Positions 44,473-53,744 of a stretch of DNA of 64,000 nucleotides are shown here, piece by piece. The stretch's first letter is position 1. The number at the start of each line of letters is the position of its first letter. The position numbers were made by a program, and so were the translations under genes. The notes under the pieces were generated by a model, which was not told the DNA's origin, searched no databases, and saw nothing but the letters and a program-made list of their open reading frames with translations. Source of the stretch: Saprospiraceae bacterium. Lineage in GTDB: Bacteria > Bacteroidota > Bacteroidia > Chitinophagales > Saprospiraceae. The stretch covers positions 34,776-98,775 of the forward strand of contig JALHQW010000025.1 in NCBI GenBank assembly GCA_022841745.1, written 5' to 3'.

Positions 44473-45084
44473 TTAGTTGGAACGCTCTGGTAACCCATTG
44501 GCAACGTTCATCGCCTGCACGATAGCTGGTACGACTTTTTCCATGGATACTCGGTCTTTTAAAGAAAATTCAATGTACTCCATTTCCTTGTCAAGCTTGC
44601 CATCCTTGTAAATCTGCACTTTTGGCCGACCAGGCTTCACCTTAATTTTTAGTCCAGGGTGTTTTCTTGGGGCGAAGTCTGGTAAGAGCAGTATCCCATT
44701 GTTCTTTCGCTGGAGGTCAGCCACTTTTACAACGGTCAGGTAAGTGTGGCCATCCAATTTGTTCTCAATCCGCAGGTTGAGTTTTTCATCGACTGTAACC
44801 GTAACATCGCCTACATCGGGCACGATTCCTTTCGATTTATCGAATTCTTCTTGCAGGGCAATGAAGGATTGCCTAATCCTACCCAAGGTATCAGATTCTT
44901 GCAATGCGGATGACCTCATGGATTCAAGCGACGGGGTAGCAGTAGTTTCAGAAGGAGTGGCCGCTGATGGTTCGCTGCTGGCGGGGGTAGATTCAGGCGC
45001 TGAAGTTGTTGGTTGGTTGGAAGACTCTTCATTGCAGGCATACAGGATACTTGCAAAAAAAAGCAGGCAAAACAGTTTTTTCAT
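44473..45084 (-). CDS. Lipoprotein of unknown function (203 aa)
   Basis: Start at 45084 chosen for the lipoprotein signal MKKLFCLLFFASILYAC (Cys17); the longer frame overlaps the next gene and is not credible. A Ser/Thr/Pro-rich linker (about residues 20-55) is followed by a compact domain: VTVTVDEKLNLRIENKLDGHTYLTVVKVADL, then GLKIKVKPGRPKVQIYKDGKLDKEMEYIEFSL, and a helical end. No family recognised. It may be co-transcribed with the OmpA-type protein that ends 151 bp upstream. Confidence 0.78.
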   Translation of the reverse strand: MKKLFCLLFFASILYACNEESSNQPTTSAPESTPASSEPSAATPSETTATPSLESMRSSALQESDTLGRIRQSFIALQEEFDKSKGIVPDVGDVTVTVDEKLNLRIENKLDGHTYLTVVKVADLQRKNNGILLLPDFAPRKHPGLKIKVKPGRPKVQIYKDGKLDKEMEYIEFSLKDRVSMEKVVPAIVQAMNVANGLPERSN

Positions 45085-45235
45085 AGGAATTTCTCGATTT
45101 TGGTTGCCTTTACAATTGAATGCAAAGAATTGGTTACCTTCAATTGCTGGCGTGGACAAAACATCGGCAAAGTTAATACCAGTTTGCCAAACGGGTTTGA
45201 ATGAAGGCTCATTACCTAAAGGGCAAGTAGCGCAT

Positions 45236-47200
45236 TTATTTGACCTCGACGATTTCCACCCTGCGCTCCCTTGACGCCCCGACGCTGTAAATGCTGTTTC
45301 GCTCATCGAAAAGGTCGTCGCTGATTCCCGTTTCCGCTTGACTTTCCCCATAAGGGGACTCGATGATGACCAATTTTCCATTGCTCAAAAAAGGTTCAAG
45401 CACTGCGTCCTGCCAATCGTGAAAATGGTTTCGCAAGCTGCTTATCCTGCGCTTCGCAAGATTGTCGTTGTAGTCCGATTTTGCACGGGGGCTTGTATAG
45501 CCTTTTATGACGACCTCGACTCGTTCGCCCGTTTGCAGCCTTTTCAATAATATTTCACTGAAAAGTTGAAGGTGGTCGTGGCCTTTTTTTACTTCCCCTT
45601 CGAAAAAATCCAAAATCTTGAGCGTGGCCTCATCCCGTTCCTCCTCATTGGCCACTGGTGCTATGTATTGTTCTACGAATTCGAATTTCTTTGTAAAATA
45701 CCGACCATAAGTTTCCAAATATGCTTTTTTTGTGGTCGTCTTGTTTGTTCGTTTGTCCGGCTCATCGTTGTCAAAGTAGAGGGCAAGCGGAAGGAAATCT
45801 TCCAACTTTTCGTAAGTTTTTAGGGGAGGCGATGGCGGGATGGACACTGGTGGTAAAGGAATCGGACTGGAGGGACTCGGTGGCAAATCTTCAAATGACA
45901 CCTTATATATATCATGGCAACAAGCTTTGTTCTCTGGGTCAAGGTAGAAGGAGCCAGGCCTGTTCGATGAAAAATAGGCCCCTTTCTCATCGGCGCTTGG
46001 AGCATAGTAAAGTTCGTGCAAACTAGAGTTGATGGGTTTGCCAATATTTCTGATTTCACCCCAAACAAGCACTGAGTCTTTTGAAAACCGTTCGGTGTAA
46101 AAAATATCGTAACCGCCCACGCCACTTCGACCATCTGAACTGAAATACAACCTATTGGATTTTGAGTGAAAAAAAGGCGTCACGTCATTTTCAGGCGTGT
46201 TGATGTCACCTAAGTTCTCAGGCTCTCTAAACTTACCTTCTTTGACATCGCATTTCCAAATATCTAATTTGCCTTTTCCTCCGGGCCTGTCCGACACAAA
46301 ATACAACGACTCCTCCAAGCTCAACGAATCGTAAGCAAGATTCGGCTGAGTGGCAGTGTATCCCTCCACGTTGATATTGATTGGCAGAGGGATGGGTGTT
46401 TTCGACCACTTGCCCCGCTTGTCCTTTTCTCTGTAGGCGATTTTACACCGTATGGTAGAGGCATTTACGTAATCACAAATGGTAAAATAGAGCCGCTGCC
46501 CATCAGGGCTGATAGCTGTATGTGCCGTCAATTTCTTGTCATCATTGAAATTGTTGGGCATCAGCTTGCCCCTTCCTTTGTTCTCTGAAAACAACACTTT
46601 GGAGATTTTCCGCTTGGGGCGGTTCTTGTCGCTGGGCATATCAAACCGATAGGTTGTGAAATAAGTGGTTCCTCCAACTTCTACGGCACCAAACTCCGAG
46701 AACGGTGTATTGATTTTCTTGTCGAGGTGCTCTAATCCTATCTTTTTGCCTTCCATGAGCACGGTATCCAAAGAGGCCCAATCACAAGCACTGATTTCTT
46801 GGATTGCCCAATCAGTATAGTAACTGGTCGTTTCAGTTTTTGAAACAAAGACTTCGAACATACCTTTTGCCTCCTGGTATTTCCCAAGGCATTTTTTCAC
46901 CTGCCCCAACCAGAAAGCTGACAATTCAAACTTGTCGGAATCGCTGCTTGAAACCACTTTGGAATAATACTCCTCCGCAACTTCGAATGCATTGTAATGT
47001 CGGGCCACTTCTGCGTATTTGAACCAAAGCCCAGCATCCTCTGGCATACGATTCATGGCCTCCTTGTAATGGGAAATAGCAGCAAAAAAGTCGTTTTCCG
47101 CAAAAGCCTTATCGCCTGCCTTCTCGAAAGACTTAGCCGGCTGGCACCAACCCGTTATGTTTATCAGTAAAAATGATAGGGCAAAGCCGATGGCTCGCAT
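45236..47200 (-). CDS. Envelope protein with TPR, PD40 propeller and OmpA-like domains
   Basis: About 654 residues from the ATG at 47200 (signal peptide MRAIGFALSFLLINITGWCQ). TPR repeats (AEVARHYNAFEVAEEYYSKVV) cover residues about 25-150. PD40/WD40-like strands follow (AISPDGQRLYFTICDY, LYFVSDRPGGKGKLDIWKCD, LYFSSDGRSGVGGYDIFYT, GAYFSSNRPGSFY). After a Pro-rich linker, the C terminus has an OmpA-like peptidoglycan-binding region (YTSPRAKSDYNDNLAKRRISSLRNHF, ASRERRVEI). The architecture recalls PorE-type T9SS-associated proteins and peptidoglycan anchors, but the carboxypeptidase-regulatory-like domain is not evident. Confidence 0.82.
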   Translation of the reverse strand: MRAIGFALSFLLINITGWCQPAKSFEKAGDKAFAENDFFAAISHYKEAMNRMPEDAGLWFKYAEVARHYNAFEVAEEYYSKVVSSSDSDKFELSAFWLGQVKKCLGKYQEAKGMFEVFVSKTETTSYYTDWAIQEISACDWASLDTVLMEGKKIGLEHLDKKINTPFSEFGAVEVGGTTYFTTYRFDMPSDKNRPKRKISKVLFSENKGRGKLMPNNFNDDKKLTAHTAISPDGQRLYFTICDYVNASTIRCKIAYREKDKRGKWSKTPIPLPININVEGYTATQPNLAYDSLSLEESLYFVSDRPGGKGKLDIWKCDVKEGKFREPENLGDINTPENDVTPFFHSKSNRLYFSSDGRSGVGGYDIFYTERFSKDSVLVWGEIRNIGKPINSSLHELYYAPSADEKGAYFSSNRPGSFYLDPENKACCHDIYKVSFEDLPPSPSSPIPLPPVSIPPSPPLKTYEKLEDFLPLALYFDNDEPDKRTNKTTTKKAYLETYGRYFTKKFEFVEQYIAPVANEEERDEATLKILDFFEGEVKKGHDHLQLFSEILLKRLQTGERVEVVIKGYTSPRAKSDYNDNLAKRRISSLRNHFHDWQDAVLEPFLSNGKLVIIESPYGESQAETGISDDLFDERNSIYSVGASRERRVEIVEVK

Positions 47201-47373
47201 GGTTTTTTTTTTCAGCCAAGATAAGGAAGATGGTTGAAACCATTCCATTTGGTGGGGTCAAGGCGCAGAAAAGTAAAAAGCGTTTTTTCTGATCTCCTCA
47301 ACATATTGAAGCGTTTTTTGAAGGAATTGAAGGATTTCATCAGGAAACAGCGCAAAAAGCAGCCAATAGAAAA

Positions 47374-48267
47374 TTACAAAGCGGCTTTAATGCGGTTTGG
47401 GTAGTCGGTGATGATGCCATCAACGCCCCAGCGCCTCAGTTTTTTCATGGCTTTCACATCGTTAACAGTCCAAGGGATGACCTTCATTCCTTTTTTTTGC
47501 AATGCTTTTACATCCTTTTTGTGAAGCAATTTGTAGTCTGGGCTGTAAATGGCGGGTTGGAAATCAAGTAGCTGAAGGTTGGCTTCGACCCCGTCCTTGT
47601 TCTCTACCAAAAAAGCCAAGGTCTGGTTTGGGGCCAGTTGGTGAACGGCCTTGATAGCCCTGATATCGAAGGACTGGACGCAGCTCAGCCCGCTGATTTT
47701 CAACCGCTCCAGTTCTGCTACCACCAATTTTGCGAAATCTTCCACTTTTGGGGTGAAAATACCATCGCCTTGCGGGTGGCTTTTTATCTCGATATTGAAG
47801 CGGGGCATCGGTCGGTTGGCTGCTTCGCAATGCGTCCTAACCGCTTTGACCACATCCTCCAAGGACGGTTTGTGCAATTTCATCGCATTTTGTTCCGGAA
47901 AGCGGCTATTGCCCCGGCTTCCACAGTCGTACTGTTTTATCTCTTCATAAGTCATGCCTATCAATCGCAAGCCCATTGCTTCCGCCTTGCTCACCGGGTT
48001 GCCATCAGGCTTTGTGCAAATGGATTCCGACATCCATGGTTCATGGCTGACAATGAGTTCCTGGTCTTTTGAGACCGCTAAGTCAAGCTCCAAGGTGGTG
48101 ACCTCCGGGAACTCCATAGCCATTAAAAAAGCGGGAATCGTATTCTCTGGCAACAATCCACGGCAACCTCTATGGCCTTGCCAATCAAAGGTTTGTGCAT
48201 GCACGTCATCAATTTGGAGCATCAGTAGTAAGGTGAAGTTTAGCAATGCAAGGCAGTTGTATTTCAT
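47374..48267 (-). CDS. Glycerophosphodiester phosphodiesterase
   Basis: 297 residues from the ATG at 48267 with a signal peptide (MKYNCLALLNFTLLLMLQIDDVHAQ). The GDPD signature is GHRGCRGLLPENTIPAFLMAM; catalytic Glu/Asp follow in LELDLAVSKD, the second His in VSHEPWM, and RFNIEIKSHP provides another Glu. It closes with PWTVND and WGVDGIITDYP. It is a periplasmic, Ca-dependent enzyme that splits glycerophosphodiesters into glycerol-3-phosphate and an alcohol. Divergent from the cyclase gene. Confidence 0.95.
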   Translation of the reverse strand: MKYNCLALLNFTLLLMLQIDDVHAQTFDWQGHRGCRGLLPENTIPAFLMAMEFPEVTTLELDLAVSKDQELIVSHEPWMSESICTKPDGNPVSKAEAMGLRLIGMTYEEIKQYDCGSRGNSRFPEQNAMKLHKPSLEDVVKAVRTHCEAANRPMPRFNIEIKSHPQGDGIFTPKVEDFAKLVVAELERLKISGLSCVQSFDIRAIKAVHQLAPNQTLAFLVENKDGVEANLQLLDFQPAIYSPDYKLLHKKDVKALQKKGMKVIPWTVNDVKAMKKLRRWGVDGIITDYPNRIKAAL

Positions 48268-48342
48268 TTTTTCTTTTCGTTGAAATGACAAAACTAAGCC
48301 CTGTTCTGTATTTATGTGGTGAAACAATCTTGAAATAAATCC

Positions 48343-48350
48343 TAATTTTG
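48343..48350 (+). promoter_or_regulatory. -7 element (TAATTTTG) of the adenylate cyclase gene
   Basis: TAATTTTG lies 24 bp before the ATG at 48375; the -33 region holds only TTGAAA. Confidence 0.35.
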
Positions 48351-48374
48351 GTCTCATTTTAAAACCCTGTTCAA

Positions 48375-49988
48375 ATGAGGAAAATTTGTTTGCTATTCAT
48401 TGCCTTCTTTTTCATTTCTCGTCTTTCTGGTCAATCCGATGCCATCAAGAGTTTGGAAAAGACCACGCAAAAAGTGACTGGTGAGGATTTTGTCAACAAT
48501 GCGCTGACCCTTGCCGAATGGCATTTCAAAGAAGGTTTTTATGAAAAATCGATGGAATGGGCCGAAAAGGCAGGTGACGCTGCCAAAAAATTGAAGAACA
48601 ATGAATACCTCGCCATCAGCCTTAACCAAAAAGGCAAGTCCCAAATGAAGATGGAAGGCAAGCGTCAAGTGATGAAGTCTAAGGCATTCAAGTCTTTTGA
48701 AGAAAGCAACAGCCAAACGACCGATGCAGACTTGAAATTGGACAATTTGTTGAACATGAAGGAGCTTGCCGCTGCTTTGGAAAAGAAAAAAGACCTTGAG
48801 AAAATCCAACGGGAAATAGCTTTGCTTGGAGGCAGTGCCGATGCTACGGCCGCTTCAAATGGCGGCGGAGGATTCCTTTCAAGGCGTAAAAAAGCGCAGG
48901 AGGAGATGGCCAAAACCCAAGCCCAAAATCAACAACTTGAAGCTGCGGTGACCAATCTATCGGAGGAGAAGGCAAATCTTGCGAAGCAACAATCCAGCCT
49001 GCAAAAAATGATAGCCGCCAAGGAGTCGGCCATTCAGAACATGACGGCTGCGCAGGTAAAACAGCAACTCCTGTTTTCAGAACAAGAACGTATGCTCGAT
49101 TCCATGAAATTTGTTGGTGCAATGGACTCCATGCAGCTTGCCCAAAAGGACATGGTGGTGCAGCAGCAGCAATCAGAACTGCAACAAAAGCAAGCGGAGA
49201 TTGACTTGCGCAACAGCCAAAGGAACCTTCTGCTTGCCTTGGTTGGACTTGCCATTATTTTGGGAGGTGCCATTTTCATGCGCTACTTGACCATCAGCAA
49301 GCACAATGCGGTCTTATCTGAAAAGAACAGGATCATTGAAGAAGAGCGCAACCGGTCTGAGCAATTGCTGCTCAATATCCTTCCAGCCGCCATTGCCGAC
49401 GAGTTGAAGGCAAACGGATCTGCTGCCGCTCGCCGCTATGAAAATGCCACGGTGCTTTTCACGGATTTCAAGGGGTTCAGTGCTATTTCAAAGCAGTTGT
49501 CCCCTGAAAAATTGGTGAAAGACCTTGATTATGCTTTCAAAAATTTTGATCGCATCATCGGGGAATTCGGATTGGAAAAAATCAAGACAATCGGCGACGC
49601 CTATATGTGTGCAGGGGGTATTCCTGATGACGGCTCAGGCCACCCAAGGGACGTTGTAAAAGCCGCCATGGCCATTCAAGGTTTTTTGAACGATTGGAAC
49701 CAAGAAAAAAGGAGAAAGGGAGAGTCACCTTTTGAGGCCCGCATTGGAATCCACACAGGCCCGTTGGTAGCAGGTGTGGTTGGTTCTCGCAAATTTGCCT
49801 ATGATATTTGGGGCGACACCGTAAACGTTGCTTCTCGCATGGAAAGCAGCAGCGATGCTGGAAAAGTCAACATCTCTGCTTCGACTTTTGCATTTGTAAA
49901 GGATGAGTTCAAATGTGAGTACCGTGGCAAGGTTCCTGCAAAAAACGTAGGGGAGGTAGAAATGTATTACATCTCGGGCCTAAATTAA
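48375..49988 (+). CDS. Class III adenylate cyclase with periplasmic TPR/coiled-coil sensor
   Basis: 537 residues. Signal peptide (to about Gln20), helical TPR-like repeats (about 35-150), a long Gln/Glu-rich coiled coil (about 172-285), one membrane span (LLLALVGLAIILGGAIFM, 285-302), then a cytosolic cyclase domain. Metal Asp residues are Asp364 (LFTDFKGF) and Asp408 (KTIGDAYM). The adenine-selecting Lys (EKIKTIGD) and Asp (YDIWGD) are those of adenylate rather than guanylate cyclases, and VNVASRM gives the transition-state Asn and Arg. It likely makes cAMP in response to an envelope signal. Confidence 0.93.
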   Translation: MRKICLLFIAFFFISRLSGQSDAIKSLEKTTQKVTGEDFVNNALTLAEWHFKEGFYEKSMEWAEKAGDAAKKLKNNEYLAISLNQKGKSQMKMEGKRQVMKSKAFKSFEESNSQTTDADLKLDNLLNMKELAAALEKKKDLEKIQREIALLGGSADATAASNGGGGFLSRRKKAQEEMAKTQAQNQQLEAAVTNLSEEKANLAKQQSSLQKMIAAKESAIQNMTAAQVKQQLLFSEQERMLDSMKFVGAMDSMQLAQKDMVVQQQQSELQQKQAEIDLRNSQRNLLLALVGLAIILGGAIFMRYLTISKHNAVLSEKNRIIEEERNRSEQLLLNILPAAIADELKANGSAAARRYENATVLFTDFKGFSAISKQLSPEKLVKDLDYAFKNFDRIIGEFGLEKIKTIGDAYMCAGGIPDDGSGHPRDVVKAAMAIQGFLNDWNQEKRRKGESPFEARIGIHTGPLVAGVVGSRKFAYDIWGDTVNVASRMESSSDAGKVNISASTFAFVKDEFKCEYRGKVPAKNVGEVEMYYISGLN

Positions 49989-49998
49989 CCCTTGGCCC

Positions 49999-50026
49999 CT
50001 CATCCCTCATCCCTCATTCCTCATCC
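49999..50026. repeat. Heptamer tandem repeat (CTCATCC)4
   Basis: Four copies, one with a single change (CTCATTC), in the 25-bp gap between the convergent cyclase and ClC genes; the last units touch the ClC stop region. Confidence 0.8.
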
Positions 50027-51804
50027 CTAAAAATAATGTCCCCCTGGCTGTATTGCTTCAGCAATTGTCGGTAGCGGGTGAAGATTTTCTTTTTTGAAAC
50101 AAATCCAATAAACGCCCCTTTTTCGCTGAGGACCGGCAGCTTCCAGACCCAAGTTTCATCAAATTTTTTCATAACTTCCGACATTTTCTCGCCCAGCACC
50201 AAGGTATGGGGGGGCAGGATGGTCAAATCTTTTGCCACCAGCTTTTCAGTGCGATTGTCGTCGAAAAGCAAGTCTTTCAAATCCTCGAACAGTACAATAC
50301 CCATGAACTTTTTTTGCTCGTCCAAAACGGGAAAAAGGTTCTGTTTGCTTCGCAAAAACCGCTGGATAAGCTCCTTCGCATCGAGGTCAGCGGGTACGGT
50401 TTCCACATCGGTTTCGATGAGTTTATGAAGGTCAATACTGTTCAACAAGAAGCTGTCACGGTCGGCTTGGAAATAGGTGCCATCCTCCTTCAATGGGCGG
50501 GTGTAAACAGAGGTCGGGTCAAAATGCCGTGTGATAAAATAGGACATAGCCGATACTATCATCAAGGGTACAAAAAGTGAATACCCACCTGTAATCTCCG
50601 CAATTAGGAATATGGCCGTTAAAGGTGCGTGAACTACGCCGGCTATGACCCCCGCCATACCTACTGCCACAAAATTCGATTCAACTATTTTCAACATCCC
50701 CGACAGCGTAATCAACCTAGCAAAGATGAAACCGCTGACCGCCCCAGTGAACAGCGAGCCAGCGAAGATGCCTCCATTCCCACCCGAGCCAATGGTCAAT
50801 GAGGTGGCAATTACTTTCATGAAAACAAGGCCGCCAAGAAATAACAAGAGCAACCATTCCGATTGGAATTCACCGAACAGGGAGCGTTGAAGCAATAGGC
50901 TTTCATTTCCCGAAATCAGTTTTTCAATAGTGGTATAGCCCTCTCCATACAGCGGAGGGAAGATGACAATCAGCAGTCCCAACAGTGAGCCACCCAAAAT
51001 GGCCTTTCGGATTCGCAAGTTGAACTTGCTCATTATTTTCTCCACATAATGGGTCATGCGGGTCATATACACTGAAATCAGGCCGCAAAGAATGCCAAGC
51101 AGGAAGTAAAGCGGGATGCTTTTTATCCTCCAACCTTCTTCGGAGAGCATGAAAAGCCGATCGTGGTAAAACAATTGCGCCAGCACTGAAGCCGTGGCCG
51201 CCGAAATAAGCAATGGAACAAAAACTGGGATGGTGATTTCGGTCAAGAGTACCTCCGCTGCAAAAATGACCCCCGCAACCGGGGCGTTAAATATGGCTGA
51301 AATGCCAGCTGAGGCACCACAGGCAAGCAGGATGGTGCGTTCTTTGGCGCCCAGTTGTAGCTGAGTGGCAATATTGGAGCCGATGGCGCTCCCAGTCAGG
51401 ACGATTGGCGCTTCAAGTCCCGCACTACCGCCCATTCCGACCGTCAATGCACTGGTAACAAGATGCCCATAGGTGTCCCTTCGGTCAAGCTCGCCCTTTT
51501 TTCGGGTAATGGCAAACAAGATTTTTGTAACCCCTTTTTTCAGTTTTCCTCCCAAAAAACGCTGCTCGAAAATGACGCTCAAAAGAATGCCAATGATGGG
51601 CGTGATGAAAATCCAAAAATAGTTGGTTTGCCCAGTGGCAAGCCCTTGCTGCACCTGTTCCTCCACCCAATGCACCATTGTTTTCATCAAAACAGCAGCC
51701 AAGCCAGCCACCACGCCAATAAGGATGCAAGCCAGCAACAAGTAGTTCTTCTTGCTCAGCCGTGCCAGCAACCTATTGTTTAAAAGGTGGAGGTAACGAA
51801 ACAT
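50014..51804 (-). CDS. ClC-family chloride channel/transporter with CBS domain pair
   Basis: 596 residues from the ATG at 51804. ClC core motifs: GMGGSAGLEAPIVLTGSAIGSN, where the gating Glu is kept although the usual GREGP reads GLEAP; GASAGISAIFNAPVAGVIFA; GSGGNGGIFAGSLFTGA (GxFxP-like without the Pro); and GMAGVIAGVVHAPLTAIFLI. The C-terminal 130 residues form two CBS domains (AKELIQRFLRSKQNLFPVLDEQ, WVWKLPVLSEKGAFIGFVSKK). It moves chloride across the inner membrane and CBS domains may sense nucleotides. Confidence 0.94.
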   Translation of the reverse strand: MFRYLHLLNNRLLARLSKKNYLLLACILIGVVAGLAAVLMKTMVHWVEEQVQQGLATGQTNYFWIFITPIIGILLSVIFEQRFLGGKLKKGVTKILFAITRKKGELDRRDTYGHLVTSALTVGMGGSAGLEAPIVLTGSAIGSNIATQLQLGAKERTILLACGASAGISAIFNAPVAGVIFAAEVLLTEITIPVFVPLLISAATASVLAQLFYHDRLFMLSEEGWRIKSIPLYFLLGILCGLISVYMTRMTHYVEKIMSKFNLRIRKAILGGSLLGLLIVIFPPLYGEGYTTIEKLISGNESLLLQRSLFGEFQSEWLLLLFLGGLVFMKVIATSLTIGSGGNGGIFAGSLFTGAVSGFIFARLITLSGMLKIVESNFVAVGMAGVIAGVVHAPLTAIFLIAEITGGYSLFVPLMIVSAMSYFITRHFDPTSVYTRPLKEDGTYFQADRDSFLLNSIDLHKLIETDVETVPADLDAKELIQRFLRSKQNLFPVLDEQKKFMGIVLFEDLKDLLFDDNRTEKLVAKDLTILPPHTLVLGEKMSEVMKKFDETWVWKLPVLSEKGAFIGFVSKKKIFTRYRQLLKQYSQGDIIFRDEE

Positions 51805-51809
51805 AGTGA

Positions 51810-51916
51810 GGTATGGAGGTATGAGAGGCATGAGAGGTATGGAGGTATGAGAAGTATGGGGGGGGTGAAACTGTGCAGTTTATACCTCCATACCTCTCAT
51901 ACCTCCATACCTATCA
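51810..51916. repeat. Long inverted repeat built of TATGGAGG/TATGAGAGG units
   Basis: The left arm (51809-51860) alternates GGTATGGAGG and TATGAGAGG; the right arm (51881-51916) is the inverse (TACCTCCATACCTCTCATAC). They can fold into a stem of more than 25 bp around a G-rich loop. It separates the ClC and thyA genes (both minus strand). Confidence 0.8.
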
Positions 51917-52708
51917 TATGGCTACTTCGGCTTTGATGTGGGGGTGTGGGTTGTAATCCAAGAGGGTGAAATCCTCGTAATTAAAACTAAAAATGTCCTT
52001 CACGGCGGGGTTGATTTCCATGCGTGGCAATGGCCTTGGTTCACGGGTGAGTTGCAATTCTGCTTGCTCGATATGGTTCAAGTAAAGGTGAACATCGCCA
52101 AAAGTGTGGACGAATTCGCCAGGCTCCAAATCGCAGACCTGTGCCATCATTTGTAGTAACAGCGCATAGGAGGCAATATTGAATGGAACCCCAAGGAATA
52201 CATCGGCTGAACGCTGGTAAAGTTGGCAGGAAAGTCGGCCATCGGCGACGTAAAACTGGAAAAGTGCATGGCAGGGACTTAGGCGCATTGCTGGCAAATC
52301 GGCCACGTTCCAAGCATTTACGATGATGCGTCTGCTATCGGGCGTCTCTTTTATTTGCCGCACTGCTTCCGCAATTTGGTTGACGGTGGAGCCATCTCGC
52401 TTCTCCCAAGAAACCCATTGCTTGCCATAAATCGGGCCGAGGTCGCCATGTCCATCGGCCCATTCGTTCCAAATCCGAACCCCGTTGTCCTGTAAGTATT
52501 TTATATTTGTATCGCCTTGCAAAAACCACAACAGCTCGTAGATGATGGATTTTGTGTGCAGCTTTTTTGTGGTCAAAAGCGGGAAACCATCTCTTAGGTC
52601 GAACCGCATTTGATACCCAAAAACACTGATGGTACCAGTGCCGGTTCGGTCAGATTTCTTAGTCCCTTTGTCAAGGATGTGTTGGAGCAAATCAAGGTAC
52701 TGCCGCAT
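51914..52708 (-). CDS. thyA: Thymidylate synthase
   Basis: 264 residues, the E. coli ThyA length. [19 protein letters not shown] near the start, the catalytic Cys in [33 protein letters not shown], and [15 protein letters not shown]. Converts dUMP to dTMP with methylene-THF. The family usually pairs with folA, but here the next gene downstream is the ClC channel. Its stop lies inside the end of the neighbouring inverted repeat. Confidence 0.98.
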   Translation of the reverse strand: MRQYLDLLQHILDKGTKKSDRTGTGTISVFGYQMRFDLRDGFPLLTTKKLHTKSIIYELLWFLQGDTNIKYLQDNGVRIWNEWADGHGDLGPIYGKQWVSWEKRDGSTVNQIAEAVRQIKETPDSRRIIVNAWNVADLPAMRLSPCHALFQFYVADGRLSCQLYQRSADVFLGVPFNIASYALLLQMMAQVCDLEPGEFVHTFGDVHLYLNHIEQAELQLTREPRPLPRMEINPAVKDIFSFNYEDFTLLDYNPHPHIKAEVAI

Positions 52709-52966
52709 AAATTCTGGTTGGAGAATGCTTGGAAGTTGAAAAAAACTGAAGCCCGTTGTTGCAAATTGCGCTGTTTGCCCGTTATTCAGTTGTTTCGAGG
52801 TAACTAATTAACTGCGTGAGTATAGGGAAAAACGCCATTTTTTCTCTAATTCCACAGCTACCTAAACAGTTAGTTTTAAGGAATTTGGCCAAAATTAGGA
52901 AACCTCACAAAATATGGCTCAACATTCATGACCGTAAACCGTTTTTACCCTTTGTCAAACCTGTTT

Positions 52967-53629
52967 ATGAAAAAAACTTTTCCCTTTTTCTTTTTCCTTG
53001 GAGTTGTTTTCGCCTTTTTTGCTGACCCCGTTCATGCCCAGGATTGGGTTTTAAAGAAAAACAAAGGTGGTGTGAAAGTTTATTTCCGTGACCAAGTAGG
53101 CACCAACATCAAGGAGCTGAAATTTTCTACGACCATTGAGGCTTCGCTTACCACCATTGCAGCAGTGCTCACAGATGTGAAAGGTTATGACGATTGGAGC
53201 TATGGCGCCTCCAATTCAAGGGTCGTAAAGCGGATATCCGACACAGAGGTTCATTATTACACGGAGGTTGATTTTCCATGGCCATTCGACAACAGGGACG
53301 TTATTCTTCATTCTAAGTTCTGGCAAGATAAAAAGACCTTGGCGCTGCATTCCTACAGTACTTCGAGCCACTGGATGGAAAAGGAAAGTGACGGGATTAT
53401 CAGAATCAAAAAATGTGAAATCAGCTGGGTTTTCACGCCTATTGGCAATGGGAAGGTTCAAGTGGATTACTTCCTAAATTCAGACCCCGCAGGTAATATT
53501 CCAGTTTGGATGATAAACTTGGCTGCTGACCAAGGCCCACTAAATACGATGGCATTGTTCAAGGAAATGCTCAAAAAAGATAAATACAAGAACAGCAAGC
53601 TTGCGTATGTTCAGGAGAAAAAAAATTGA
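52967..53629 (+). CDS. Exported START-domain lipid-binding-like protein
   Basis: 220 residues from the ATG at 52967, which begins a signal peptide (MKKTFPFFFFLGVVFAFFADPVHAQ). The mature part is a single START/Bet v1-like domain: GVKVYFRDQVGTNIKELKFSTTIEA, VLTDVKGYDDWSYGASNSRVV, YYTEVDFPWPFDNRDVILHSK and VQVDYFLNSDPAGNIPVWMINLAADQGP. START proteins carry lipids in a deep pocket; a periplasmic one may shuttle lipids or hopanoid-like molecules. Function is inferred only from fold. Confidence 0.88.
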   Translation: MKKTFPFFFFLGVVFAFFADPVHAQDWVLKKNKGGVKVYFRDQVGTNIKELKFSTTIEASLTTIAAVLTDVKGYDDWSYGASNSRVVKRISDTEVHYYTEVDFPWPFDNRDVILHSKFWQDKKTLALHSYSTSSHWMEKESDGIIRIKKCEISWVFTPIGNGKVQVDYFLNSDPAGNIPVWMINLAADQGPLNTMALFKEMLKKDKYKNSKLAYVQEKKN

Positions 53630-53633
53630 ACAA

Positions 53634-53665
53634 GAGGCCTTTAATCACAAGGCCTCCTGTTGTTT
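53634..53665. terminator. Terminator between convergent START and TonB genes
   Basis: GAGGCCTT (53634-53641) / AAGGCCTC (53649-53656) followed by CTGTTGTTTT; a preceding A-run gives it activity on the other strand as well. Confidence 0.8.
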
Positions 53666-53744
53666 TGAACCTTATCTGTCATCAACTACCTGGCAAGGAG
53701 AGCTTTTGTAAAATTTCTCCTTCGTCAACTTCCAAACAGGTTCA

